28,782 nucleotides of DNA from contig JABIUH010000139.1 of NCBI GenBank assembly GCA_018701055.1, positions 1 to 28,782 on the forward strand. The letters are read 5' to 3'. Position 1 is the stretch's first letter. The number at the start of each line of letters is the position of its first letter. The notes under the pieces are model-generated. The model did not search any database, was not told where the DNA came from, and saw only the letters and a list, made by a program, of their open reading frames with translations. The DNA comes from Woeseia sp. (lineage in GTDB: Bacteria; Pseudomonadota; Gammaproteobacteria; Steroidobacterales; Woeseiaceae). Made by a program: the position numbers and the translations under genes. Below, piece after piece: positions 8,003-16,342 of the stretch.

Positions 8003-8749
8003 CTAGAGCCAGCCGAACAGTATCCCTGAGTGAATGAGCGAAAAAAGATCTGTCGAAAAGGCAATGGTGGTGTGCACCAATATTCCAGGCCAGATAGATC
8101 GGCTTTTCAAAGCGAGGAAACCTAATACCAGCCCCGCGACGATAGATGCGAGTGCTTCAGGAAAAGGTTTGTGAATATGAATCAGCGCGTAGGGCAACAC
8201 CATGAGAAAAACGCCGTAGCGCGGGAACATTGCCTCCATTCGAAATAGCCCCCACCCACGAAAGAAAAACTCTATGCTCAAAAACTGCAACAGGTAAACA
8301 GATTCATAGGCAAACCAGTCGCCCAAATTCATCGGTCGGTAAATTGGATAGAAGTCGTAAAAATGTGGCCGACTTGTCGCGAACCACAAGACTGGCAGCA
8401 TCACGGCGATCAAAATTAAATATGGTTTGATGTTCGAGCCCACGTGCTTGATCGATAGCCCGAATGGATTTTTTCCTGCAATGGGAAACAGGCGATGAAA
8501 GCCAATAGGTAACAAAATAAAAAGAACAAAAAACGAGATTGTCGTATGCACTTGTGCGTAAAAACGAAGATCCTGGTCGCGCTCGAACTCAAATCCCATT
8601 GTGCTCGCGAGATGATTCATGAACGGCACTTGCCAGCCGTAGAATTCGTAAAGCAGCAGGGTAATAGCAATGAAAATCGGCGTAAGCGCTAAGCCAATAT
8701 TGTTCTTCTCGGGAATATTGCGTTCGTCGAAAAAGCGTTTTAGAAACAT
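8003..8749 (-). CDS. CPBP-family intramembrane glutamic endopeptidase
   Basis: 248-residue polytopic membrane protein. The CPBP/CAAX-processing signature is visible: a Glu-containing motif IEFFFRGWGLFRM (about residues 160-172), FLMVLPYALIHIHKPFPEA with the second His motif, and a final HTTIAFSTD segment. In the family the first motif is usually EExxxR; here the first Glu is replaced (IEFFFR), which is common in subgroups. Such proteins cleave or modify membrane-anchored peptides, and the substrate is unknown here. The gene lies 20 bp upstream of selA on the same strand, so it may head the sel transcript without being functionally linked. It ends with TAG. Confidence 0.8.
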   Translation of the reverse strand: MFLKRFFDERNIPEKNNIGLALTPIFIAITLLLYEFYGWQVPFMNHLASTMGFEFERDQDLRFYAQVHTTISFFVLFILLPIGFHRLFPIAGKNPFGLSIKHVGSNIKPYLILIAVMLPVLWFATSRPHFYDFYPIYRPMNLGDWFAYESVYLLQFLSIEFFFRGWGLFRMEAMFPRYGVFLMVLPYALIHIHKPFPEALASIVAGLVLGFLALKSRSIWPGILVHTTIAFSTDLFSLIHSGILFGWL

Positions 8750-8982
8750 TCTTGATTTTCACTTGCTGTATCTGAGAGACAGTCTACTAAACAACCCAGG
8801 TGCTGTGTCGTTGAGGGTCCGAGGAGCGATCCGGGCAGAGGTGCGCGAGACGCCCCGGATATCGGTGGCCCCGCCGAATGCGACATTAGTGATTTAGCTG
8901 TATTTCACCCAATCTGATACATTCCATGTCACTAGTGAGCCACACAAACGCTGTGATAACGCACTTAACCGTTGGTGGAATT

Positions 8983-10266
8983 ATGCGAAATAGATATCTG
9001 AACTTAAAAATGCTTGCTCTGTTCGCCGTACTGACCAGCACGTCGGCTTTGGCGCAGGATGTTACTTATATCCGAGCGGGGTCATTGTTCGATTCACGCA
9101 CCGGCGACGTCGTTCGAGATGCGGTCATTATCGTCGATGGTGACGTAATCAGATCAGTCGGGGGCTACGGTACCGCGATTCCTAACGGTGCGAACGTTAT
9201 CGACCTTTCCGATTCTTTTGTCCTCCCGGGCGTGATGGACATGCACACCCACATTGTCGGCAACCTCGATCCATATTACTTCTCCCGCTATTTCCAATCG
9301 CCGCATCGCGCGACTATTGGCGGTGTCGTGAATGCCGAGAAGACACTGATGGCCGGATTTACCACCATTCGTAATGTAGGTGCGGGCGATTACGCCGATG
9401 TCGCGCTACGCAACGCGATCAATGCGGGAGAAGTGCCAGGTCCACGAATGGCAGTTTCTGGCCCCAGTCTAGGCATCACCGGCGGGCATTGTGACAGCAA
9501 CAGCCTGAATTCGTCATTTGAAGAAAGGAGTGACGGTGTTGCTGACGGTCCTTGGGCGGTACGCCAGAAGGTACGCGAGAACGTTAAGTACGGCGCGGAC
9601 TTAACCAAGTTTTGTGCTACTGGTGGGGTATTCTCAAAGGGTACAAAGGTTGGCGCGACACAGTACACGCTGGAAGAAATGCAGGCGATCGTTGATGAGT
9701 CCCACACACATGATCGAAAAGTGGCTGCCCACGCGCATGGGAATGAAGGCATCAAGCGCGCCATCCTTGCCGGCGTCGATTCTATAGAACACGCCAGTTT
9801 CCTGGATGAAGAAGCGGTACATATGGGAATGGATCGCGGCACGTATTTTGCGCTCGATATTTACAACACCGAATACACGCTTGAAAGAGGGGCTGCGAAC
9901 GGAGTGCCGGAGGAGAACATCGAAAAGGAACGGCAGGTTGGCACAATACAAAGACAGAGCTTTACAATGGCGGTGGAAATGGGAGCCAAGGTTGTGTTTG
10001 CAACGGATTCTGGCGTCTATCCGCACGGCGACAATGGCAAACAATTTGCCCGGGCCGTCCGCTTCGGAATGACACCGACACAGGCAATTCAGTCGGCGAC
10101 CTCTTTGACCGCAGATTTGCTCGGCTGGGAAGATAGAGTTGGTGAGATCTCACCTGGTTTTTATGCCGATATCATTGCGGTTGATGGCAATCCGCTTGAC
10201 GATATCTCTGAGCTGGAAGATGTCGATTTTGTCATGAAAGGCGGCGTTGTTTACAAGGATCAATAG
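8983..10266 (+). CDS. Exported metal-dependent amidohydrolase (Xaa-Pro dipeptidase/imidazolonepropionase-like)
   Basis: 427 residues from the ATG at 8983, preferred over 8926 because GGTGGA precedes it and the protein then begins with a clean signal peptide (LKMLALFAVLTSTSALAQD). Amidohydrolase metal ligands are in order: MDMHTHIVG (the HxH motif, about residue 85), the carboxylated Lys region DLTKFCATGG, VAAHAHG, SIEHASFLD, and the catalytic Asp in FATDSGVYPHG. The C-terminus has the SATSLTADLLGW and GFYADIIAVDGNPLDD pattern of periplasmic amidohydrolases that hydrolyse peptides or cyclic amides. The gene is alone on the plus strand and convergent with mtnK. The substrate is not known. Confidence 0.88.
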   Translation: MRNRYLNLKMLALFAVLTSTSALAQDVTYIRAGSLFDSRTGDVVRDAVIIVDGDVIRSVGGYGTAIPNGANVIDLSDSFVLPGVMDMHTHIVGNLDPYYFSRYFQSPHRATIGGVVNAEKTLMAGFTTIRNVGAGDYADVALRNAINAGEVPGPRMAVSGPSLGITGGHCDSNSLNSSFEERSDGVADGPWAVRQKVRENVKYGADLTKFCATGGVFSKGTKVGATQYTLEEMQAIVDESHTHDRKVAAHAHGNEGIKRAILAGVDSIEHASFLDEEAVHMGMDRGTYFALDIYNTEYTLERGAANGVPEENIEKERQVGTIQRQSFTMAVEMGAKVVFATDSGVYPHGDNGKQFARAVRFGMTPTQAIQSATSLTADLLGWEDRVGEISPGFYADIIAVDGNPLDDISELEDVDFVMKGGVVYKDQ

Positions 10267-10308
10267 CCGCGAATTTGAGGGCTCGCTAGCAATTCGAGTC
10301 GGAACTTC

Positions 10309-11535
10309 CTAGCGTGCGTTGCGTGCGACAGCGGTAACAGCATCGATTCTAGTGAGTTCTTTCCGCTCAAGGAGAAGGGTTCTTGCGACAGTAAGAACCT
10401 TCTTTTCGTAGATCGCACGCTCGTCTGTATTGGCGATCGATTCAAGGTCCTCGACGTGCGCCGCACCGATCACTCGTCGAGTCATTTTTGCGGCCGAAAA
10501 ACCCAGACTGTCTTCCAATACCTCTGCTAGTAGCAACGAAAGTGCGCGTTCGTTTTCTGCAGTCATGATCTGTTCTGAGTGCCACAAGTGGGTGAATTCC
10601 TCTACGAAAATTGACCAAACACCTTCGATCGTTTCGAGTACCCAACTTGCATAGCTTTTCCTATCGTCTGCATCCGACGCATGTGCAGGTTGCACAATGT
10701 AGGCAATGAGCAGGTTAGCGAGAAGCGCGCCAACGTCGAAGCCCATCGGCCCATAAAATGCGAATTCAGGATCGATAACGCGCGTGTCATCTTCTGTAAC
10801 CATCACAGAGCCGGAGTGTAAATCTCCATGCAGTAATGATTGCGGTTTGGACTTGTAGATCCTCTTCATTTCAGCAATGCCATGCTTGAACTCATCGTCA
10901 GAGCGAATTTTAGCCACTGTTTCGTCAAGCTGAGGACTGGTCCATCGATTCAGTACCGCGTCGCAATAGGGTTCAGTAAACACCCGCGCATTGGTTACGT
11001 CGCACAGTGCACTATTGCCAGCAAACATTTCTATATCAGCATTTCGTTCTGCTTCGCTCATCGAAAATTGAGAGCCTCGGAATAAGGTGCGGGCAAGAAA
11101 CTTACCCATGTCCTCAGCAAGCCGTGGGTAGAGCAGACCGCGTACGAGGCCCTTGCGGAGAATAATATGTGGTGCAAGGAACTCCATGACGGTGAGTGCG
11201 AGTTTGCCGTCAAATAGAATCGTAGACGGTGTAGCACCGGGCGCGCGATTCGATTGTCGAAGCAACGCCTCGTACTCGAAGTAGGCGCGACTCAGTGGCA
11301 ACGGAAAGTCTTCACCGCGCGCTCGAATATAGGGCAGTGCCTGTTTTGCGATAATGGCCGCCGTCGTGCTCTCGACATGGAAAACGAGATTCAAATTGCC
11401 GTCGCCGATCTCAGAAACGGACCAGTCCTCGGGATCACCACCCAGAATTGCTGCGACCGTTTCATGCCTTGCTAGATAGTCGACTATCGTTTCAACTGTT
11501 AACGGGAAATAATCCTCACCAGGCTGGTCTGACAT
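10309..11535 (-). CDS. mtnK: S-methyl-5-thioribose kinase MtnK
   Basis: 408 residues, close to the usual size of MtnK (about 400). It carries the family-specific signatures EIGDGNLNLVFHVE near residue 45 (nucleotide-binding loop), LLHGDLHSGSVMV near residue 235 (catalytic loop with HGD) and DPEFAFYGPMGFDVGA near residue 260 (metal-binding DPE). The enzyme phosphorylates methylthioribose to its 1-phosphate in methionine salvage. It starts 2 bp after the dctP stop and is the last gene of a five-gene operon with a TRAP transporter and an exported nucleoside hydrolase. That context points to use of imported rather than internally made methylthioribose. The downstream salvage gene mtnA is not in the window. 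Confidence 0.9.
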   Translation of the reverse strand: MSDQPGEDYFPLTVETIVDYLARHETVAAILGGDPEDWSVSEIGDGNLNLVFHVESTTAAIIAKQALPYIRARGEDFPLPLSRAYFEYEALLRQSNRAPGATPSTILFDGKLALTVMEFLAPHIILRKGLVRGLLYPRLAEDMGKFLARTLFRGSQFSMSEAERNADIEMFAGNSALCDVTNARVFTEPYCDAVLNRWTSPQLDETVAKIRSDDEFKHGIAEMKRIYKSKPQSLLHGDLHSGSVMVTEDDTRVIDPEFAFYGPMGFDVGALLANLLIAYIVQPAHASDADDRKSYASWVLETIEGVWSIFVEEFTHLWHSEQIMTAENERALSLLLAEVLEDSLGFSAAKMTRRVIGAAHVEDLESIANTDERAIYEKKVLTVARTLLLERKELTRIDAVTAVARNAR

Positions 11536-11537
11536 CG

Positions 11538-12587
11538 CTATTGATTCCTGTCGAGCTGCGCTTCGCAGGTAGAAACTGCAACGTCAAGTCGCTTCAACCA
11601 GGTATCACCATAGGTTTGTGTGTACCAATGTCGCATGCCTTGTACGGAATCGCGAAAACGCTTCCGGTCGCTGTCACTTGGTACATAAAGGGTGCCGCCG
11701 GAAGCCTCAAACTTCGCATACGACTCCGCCTCCCAGGTTTTTATGGCCGTTCGAGTAGCAACTCTGAGTTTTTGAAAGCCCTCTTCAACGATGGGTTGCA
11801 AGTCATGTGGGAGTCGCTGCCAGCTATGCTCTGAATACCACCACAGGCCACCCATGTAGGCGTGCCCATCCAAAGTCACGTACTTAATCTGCTCATGCAA
11901 CTGCATGCTAACAATATCGTGAATGCCATTTTTCGTCCCATCAACAACGCCGGTTGCGAGGGCGGTATAGACTTCGGACCAGGCAATAGGTGTCGGGTTA
12001 CCGCCCAGTTGGCGCACAAGCTCTTGCTGTAGTGGCGCCGTGATTGTGCGAATTTTCTGACCGCGGACATCTTCAGGCGATTTTATCGGTTTATCGGTCG
12101 TTGCAAAATTTCTCCAACCACCCGTGTTTGAAACGGTCATTAGTCGAATACCGATATCGGCCGCCAATATTGTGCGGCTCAGTTCTGCAGTAATCGGTCC
12201 ATCCAGTACACATTCTGCGACTGCATCATCCCGAAAGACATACGGCAAATCCAGAACCTGGGCGGGCCCGTAAACACTTCCAAAACCACCCGTCGTGAAC
12301 ATAAATACCTGTAATACCCCCGACTGAATCGCCTCCAGGCATTCGCGTTCAGTGGAGCAGAATTGTCCGGACGGGTAGAGCTCGACGGCGATTCTTCCCT
12401 TGCTCGCGTTTTCAATATGCTCTTTAAATACGACGGCACCATCGTAGTCTTCATCCTCAGCCGACCCTAACAATGAAAAGCGAATGGTGTGCTCGGCCGC
12501 TGATTTCCCACTCGACAAGATCGTCCCCGCGAAACTGGCGACGCTGATAAGCGCGAAAACTGTAAGGAGAACTTTCTTTCTTGTCAT
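11538..12587 (-). CDS. dctP: TRAP transporter solute-binding protein, DctP family
   Basis: About 349 residues from the ATG at 12587; an upstream TTG at 12605 would add six residues and overlap dctM. An N-terminal signal peptide (KKVLLTVFALISVASFAGTI) targets it to the periplasm. The fold signature is that of DctP proteins: FKEHIENASKGRIAVELYPSGQ, QVLDLPYVF, SPEDVRGQKIRT, PTPIAWSEVYTALATGVVDG. The Arg in GQKIRT is the residue that binds a ligand carboxylate in most DctP proteins, so an acidic sugar ligand is possible. Methylthioribose, which the context suggests, has no carboxylate. It follows dctM with a short overlap and precedes mtnK. Confidence 0.92.
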   Translation of the reverse strand: MTRKKVLLTVFALISVASFAGTILSSGKSAAEHTIRFSLLGSAEDEDYDGAVVFKEHIENASKGRIAVELYPSGQFCSTERECLEAIQSGVLQVFMFTTGGFGSVYGPAQVLDLPYVFRDDAVAECVLDGPITAELSRTILAADIGIRLMTVSNTGGWRNFATTDKPIKSPEDVRGQKIRTITAPLQQELVRQLGGNPTPIAWSEVYTALATGVVDGTKNGIHDIVSMQLHEQIKYVTLDGHAYMGGLWWYSEHSWQRLPHDLQPIVEEGFQKLRVATRTAIKTWEAESYAKFEASGGTLYVPSDSDRKRFRDSVQGMRHWYTQTYGDTWLKRLDVAVSTCEAQLDRNQ

Positions 12588-12597
12588 TGCGGCACGA

Positions 12598-13884
12598 CTA
12601 AGCAAATCCTAGCAGTCGCGGCAGCGCGAGCGAAATCTCAGGGAAATAGGTAATCAAAAATATGACCAGAATCTCGACGGCAAGAAATGGCAACATCTGC
12701 CAGGCAATCTTTTCCAATTTTTCACCTGACACATTTGCACTGACGAACAACACCAACCCCATCGGGGGCGTGGCCAGTCCAACTGTCACGTTCACACACA
12801 TTACGATTGCGAAGTGCAACGGATGAACGCCGAGGTCAATAAACATTGGGCCGAGCACCGGACCTAGTACCAGCACTGCCGGTCCTGCATCCAGGAACAT
12901 GCCAATCAGAAGAAGAAATATGTTGAGCAGCAATAAAAGCACGAGAATGTTGTCGCTGATACCCAGCATGCCATCGGCAACCGTTCCAGCAAGGCCGGAC
13001 ACCGTGATGATCCATGCGAAGGTAACTGATGCGCCAACGAGCAGAAGGATAATTCCCGATTGCGCTGCGGAAGAAACGAAAACCGGGAAAAGTTCGCGTA
13101 GTTTCAACGTACGCAATACAAAAACAGTGATGATGAGTGCATAGGCTGCTGCAACTGCTGCAGCTTCAGTCGGGGTAAACACACCGCCAAAAATTCCACC
13201 CAGCAGGATGACTGGAGTCAGCAATGCAGGTAACGAAGTCTTAAAAGCAGCACCGCGTTCCGGCCAGGTCGCACGACGATTGGCGACAGGATAGCCGCGC
13301 TTTCTGGCAAGGTAATTCGTCATAAGCATCAGGCCGGCTGCGATCATTAGTCCCGGCACCAGACCGGCGGCGAACAATCCGGCTACCGAGACGTTCATAA
13401 TGAATGCATAGAGAATCATGATGCCAGACGGCGGAATGATTGGCCCTATTACTGATGAGGCAGCGGTAATCGCAGCGGCAAAAGACCGGCTATAGCCGTT
13501 CTGATGCATGGCAGGAATAAAGATCTTGCCGAGTGCTGAAGCGTCGGCAACCGCTGAGCCTGACAGCCCGGCGAACAATAGCGACGAACAGATATTCACC
13601 TGCGCGAGCCCGCCGCGAACATGACCAATCATGGACTGACTAAAATCGACGATCGAACGAGTGATGCCACCCGAGTTCATAATTTGGCCGGCAAGAACAA
13701 AAAACGGCAGAGCCATCAGTGGAAACGAGTCCATGCCGTTGTACAAGCGAGACAGTAGTGCTTTGTGGAAAACTTGCTCACCGTCAATGGTGAGACTTAG
13801 ACCGGGCCCTATCAAAAGCGCGAATACGACCGGCATTCCTGCGGCTAGCAAGAATACAAATATCCAGAAGTATGACAGCGACAT
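12598..13884 (-). CDS. dctM: TRAP transporter large permease, DctM subunit
   Basis: 428 residues of nearly continuous membrane helices, with typical DctM segments: PFFVLAGQIMNSGGIT, the SGSAVADASALGKIFIPAM motif, IGPIIPPSGIMI, GVFTPTEAAAVAAAYAL and ATPPMGLVLFV. This subunit forms the sodium-driven translocation channel. Its ATG shares one base with the dctQ stop (TGATG), showing translational coupling. The C-terminal stop lies just inside the alternative dctP start. The gene is full length. Confidence 0.95.
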   Translation of the reverse strand: MSLSYFWIFVFLLAAGMPVVFALLIGPGLSLTIDGEQVFHKALLSRLYNGMDSFPLMALPFFVLAGQIMNSGGITRSIVDFSQSMIGHVRGGLAQVNICSSLLFAGLSGSAVADASALGKIFIPAMHQNGYSRSFAAAITAASSVIGPIIPPSGIMILYAFIMNVSVAGLFAAGLVPGLMIAAGLMLMTNYLARKRGYPVANRRATWPERGAAFKTSLPALLTPVILLGGIFGGVFTPTEAAAVAAAYALIITVFVLRTLKLRELFPVFVSSAAQSGIILLLVGASVTFAWIITVSGLAGTVADGMLGISDNILVLLLLLNIFLLLIGMFLDAGPAVLVLGPVLGPMFIDLGVHPLHFAIVMCVNVTVGLATPPMGLVLFVSANVSGEKLEKIAWQMLPFLAVEILVIFLITYFPEISLALPRLLGFA

Positions 13885-14420
13885 CAGATTAGGAGGTCGT
13901 CTTGATCTGCAATTTCCCAGTTCTCATTCGGGTGCAGGAGCGACAGTAGGTCGCGCATGATTTGTTCAACCCCGACCAGAAGTAGTAGGAAAAATGCAAT
14001 GGGCACGATGGAATAGAACCAGGCGACTTGGAAGGGCAGGCTATCAGCGCGAACCGTTAGACCGCGCTCCCAAAATCCGAAACTCTCCTTGAAGAACACG
14101 ACGACGATCCAAAGCACTAAGAGGTTCAGGGATAGCTTCAAGATGTTTCGTAAGAACGGAGAGAACTCATCCACGAACATCTCGATACGAACGTTTGCTC
14201 CGTTTCGATACGCCCACGGTGCGACTAGAAACGCAGTCCACACCATCATTGTCTTAGAGACTTCTTCGGGCCAGATCAACGAATCATTTAGCAAGTAGCG
14301 AAAAATGATTTGCAGGATGACGACAACGACCATCGCGATTAACAACAGGCCTGCGAGATTCCGTGCGGCCTTGCACGATGCGGCGTTAACTTTGGCCAGG
14401 TAAGTCAGAGCGCGACGCAT
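13884..14420 (-). CDS. dctQ: TRAP transporter small permease, DctQ subunit
   Basis: 178 residues with four predicted membrane helices. The DctQ pattern FRYLLNDSLIWPEEVSKTMMVWTAFLVAPWAYRNG is visible near residues 45-80, which is the most conserved part of the family (NRYxF...WxEE...W). It pairs with the DctM channel in the inner membrane. It is 10 bp downstream of the nucleoside hydrolase gene and overlaps dctM by one base. Confidence 0.93.
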   Translation of the reverse strand: MRRALTYLAKVNAASCKAARNLAGLLLIAMVVVVILQIIFRYLLNDSLIWPEEVSKTMMVWTAFLVAPWAYRNGANVRIEMFVDEFSPFLRNILKLSLNLLVLWIVVVFFKESFGFWERGLTVRADSLPFQVAWFYSIVPIAFFLLLLVGVEQIMRDLLSLLHPNENWEIADQDDLLI

Positions 14421-14430
14421 ACTTTGTCCT

Positions 14431-15450
14431 TTAGCGCCGTTGTTGTCCCACGATCGCGTCCTCGATCAACTGCATGACACCGTCGCTATCAACCTCGGTT
14501 GTGATTGTGGCCAATGGAATGCCGAACCAGGCGCCGGGCTCGCTGTAGTGTCGTTCCGTTGCGGCAACGACATCGCCAATGGTGATTCCGTCGGTGACAA
14601 CTCGAATGGCACGATCCTCGGTTTTGAACAAAGTAGGATCAACGACATAAGCCACCGCTGTTGGATCATGATTGTAAAAGCCATCAACGACACCGCCTGC
14701 CCGATAAAAATCTCGATAGAAGCGACTGGCGTCGCGAATAAATTTTCCTGGTTCGCCGCCAATTTTGCTTACCCGTTCCAGCCATTCGTCCGTTACGCGT
14801 ACCTGGCGTGTCGTGTCGCCCGGGACGAGCACAACATCCCAATCGGTACCCAGGACAATATCGGCGGCGTGCGCGTCACCCAGAATATTGGCAGACGCGA
14901 CCGGTGATACGTTGCCCATGACTTGCAATACACCGCCCATCGCCACAACTTGTTTAACGTTTTGCGCTATTTCCGGCTCGAGCGCGAGGGCCAGCGCGAT
15001 ATTCGTCATTGGGCCCAGTACGACCAAGGTGATTTCGCCGGGATTGTCCATGACTGTTCGAACAATAAACTCAGCTGCGGTCTCGTCAATTGCACGACGC
15101 TTTGACGGCGGTAAATTGATTTCGCCAAATCCATCTTTGCCATGCACAAAATCAGGTATAGGCAGCCTCTTTGAATAGATCGGCTTGATCGCTCCTTCGG
15201 CGACCGGAACATCTGCTCCAACGATGTCGAGCAAGCGCAACGCATTTTGAGTCGCCAAGGGTGTTGCGACATTGCCGAAAATTGTGGTCAGTCCGACGAC
15301 TTCCAGATCCGGCGACGCGAATGCAAACACAACGGCTTGCGCATCGTCTACACCGGGATCGGTATCGATCAGAACTTTTTTAGCCGCAATGCTGGTGGCG
15401 GAAGAAAAAAAGAACAAGATTAGGCAAAAACTAACGTATTTTTTTATCAT
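14431..15450 (-). CDS. Exported inosine-uridine-preferring nucleoside hydrolase family protein
   Basis: 339 residues. The N-terminus is a signal peptide (KKYVSFCLILFFFSSATSIAAKK), so the enzyme probably works in the periplasm. The mature protein starts with the calcium-binding signature LIDTDPGVDDAQ (about residues 27-38) of IU-nucleoside hydrolases, with LGPMTNIALAL and the late active-site segment NHDPTAVAYVVDP. Family members cleave the N-glycosidic bond of nucleosides to base and sugar. It is the first gene of the operon with dctQMP and mtnK. Upstream on the minus strand there is TACAAT (15485-15490, read in reverse) as a possible -10 element, with no convincing -35. Substrate preference cannot be read from sequence. 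The context suggests methylthioadenosine or a related nucleoside. Confidence 0.88.
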   Translation of the reverse strand: MIKKYVSFCLILFFFSSATSIAAKKVLIDTDPGVDDAQAVVFAFASPDLEVVGLTTIFGNVATPLATQNALRLLDIVGADVPVAEGAIKPIYSKRLPIPDFVHGKDGFGEINLPPSKRRAIDETAAEFIVRTVMDNPGEITLVVLGPMTNIALALALEPEIAQNVKQVVAMGGVLQVMGNVSPVASANILGDAHAADIVLGTDWDVVLVPGDTTRQVRVTDEWLERVSKIGGEPGKFIRDASRFYRDFYRAGGVVDGFYNHDPTAVAYVVDPTLFKTEDRAIRVVTDGITIGDVVAATERHYSEPGAWFGIPLATITTEVDSDGVMQLIEDAIVGQQRR

Positions 15451-15547
15451 TTTTTTGTCCGTTCACCATATCGGCGAATTACATATTGTAGCCTATTGAG
15501 CGAAGCGCCACCGGTGGCCCAAAGCGGGAAGCCGAAATTTCGTGTGC

Positions 15548-16126
15548 CTACTTCGGGACCCTGCCGAGAAGATGAAATTCGGAATTGGGTCGAATGTCTG
15601 CCATGTTGGCGATTCGATTCGACAGGCCGAATAGGGCGGCGATCGAACCGATGTCCCAGATGTCCTCGTCGTCGAAGCCGTGTTTGCGAAGTTTGTCGTA
15701 GTCATCATCACCGACTTCGTATGCGCGAATCGTCACTTTCTCAGCGAATGCGAGCATGGCCTTTTGTCGAGGCGAAATGTCGGCTTTGCGATAGTTGCCT
15801 GCGATCTGATCGGAAACGAGCGGGTTCTTTTCGCGAATTCTTAAGATTGCGCCATGGGCTACGATGCAATATATGCACTGGTTGATCGATGATGTGGCGA
15901 CCACAACCATTTCTCGCTCACCCTTGGTCAGCCCACCTTCTTTTTCCATTAGTGCGTTGTGGTAGCCGAAGAAGGCGCGAAACTCGTCTGGTCTTCTTGC
16001 CAACGCAAGAAAAACATTTGGCACGAACCCCGTTTTTTCCTGAACTTCAACGATGATGTTCCGGATATCCTCTGGAAGTTCGTTGATGTCCGGTACGGGA
16101 AATCGGGTGATTGGATGCTCAGACAT
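15548..16126 (-). CDS. Peroxidase-related enzyme, AhpD-like (carboxymuconolactone decarboxylase fold)
   Basis: 192 residues from the ATG at 16126, chosen over the longer frame start at 16204 because GAGG lies 7 bases before it and the length then matches the family. The active-site motif QCIYCIVAHGAILR contains the CxxC and downstream His of AhpD-like alkylhydroperoxidases (about residues 87-97). The preceding KGEREMVVVATS and following NPLVSDQIAGNYR are typical of the peroxidase-related family. Likely role: thiol-based reduction of organic peroxides in the cytoplasm. It is not clearly part of the nucleoside hydrolase operon, although it lies upstream on the same strand with a gap of about 97 bp. 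It ends in TAG. Confidence 0.88.
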   Translation of the reverse strand: MSEHPITRFPVPDINELPEDIRNIIVEVQEKTGFVPNVFLALARRPDEFRAFFGYHNALMEKEGGLTKGEREMVVVATSSINQCIYCIVAHGAILRIREKNPLVSDQIAGNYRKADISPRQKAMLAFAEKVTIRAYEVGDDDYDKLRKHGFDDEDIWDIGSIAALFGLSNRIANMADIRPNSEFHLLGRVPK

Positions 16127-16294
16127 ATTCAAACCTCGTTTCGAGTCATGAGTGGGTAGCAGAAAGGCGATGGTCAGATTGCACGCTGCAGCAGACGTTC
16201 GCAAGAAATAGGGCTCGGCAGTTCGAGTTTGCAGTCCTCAACCTGACACCAAATTCATCTTATGTGGATCAATCTGTTAAATTAGGCCTCATAA

Positions 16295-16311
16295 GGCGCT
16301 CGGTGAGCGCC
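16295..16311. promoter_or_regulatory. Small perfect hairpin in the leader of the DUF305 gene
   Basis: GGCGCTC-GGT-GAGCGCC is a perfect 7-bp stem with a 3-base loop, 31 bp before the ATG of the DUF305-LVIVD gene and in the divergent intergenic region. No T tract follows, so it is not a classic terminator. It could be a 5' UTR structure or an operator. GGAG precedes the start codon downstream of it. Confidence 0.35.
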
Positions 16312-16342
16312 AAATAAGAATAATCACACTGGAGCGATTCCG

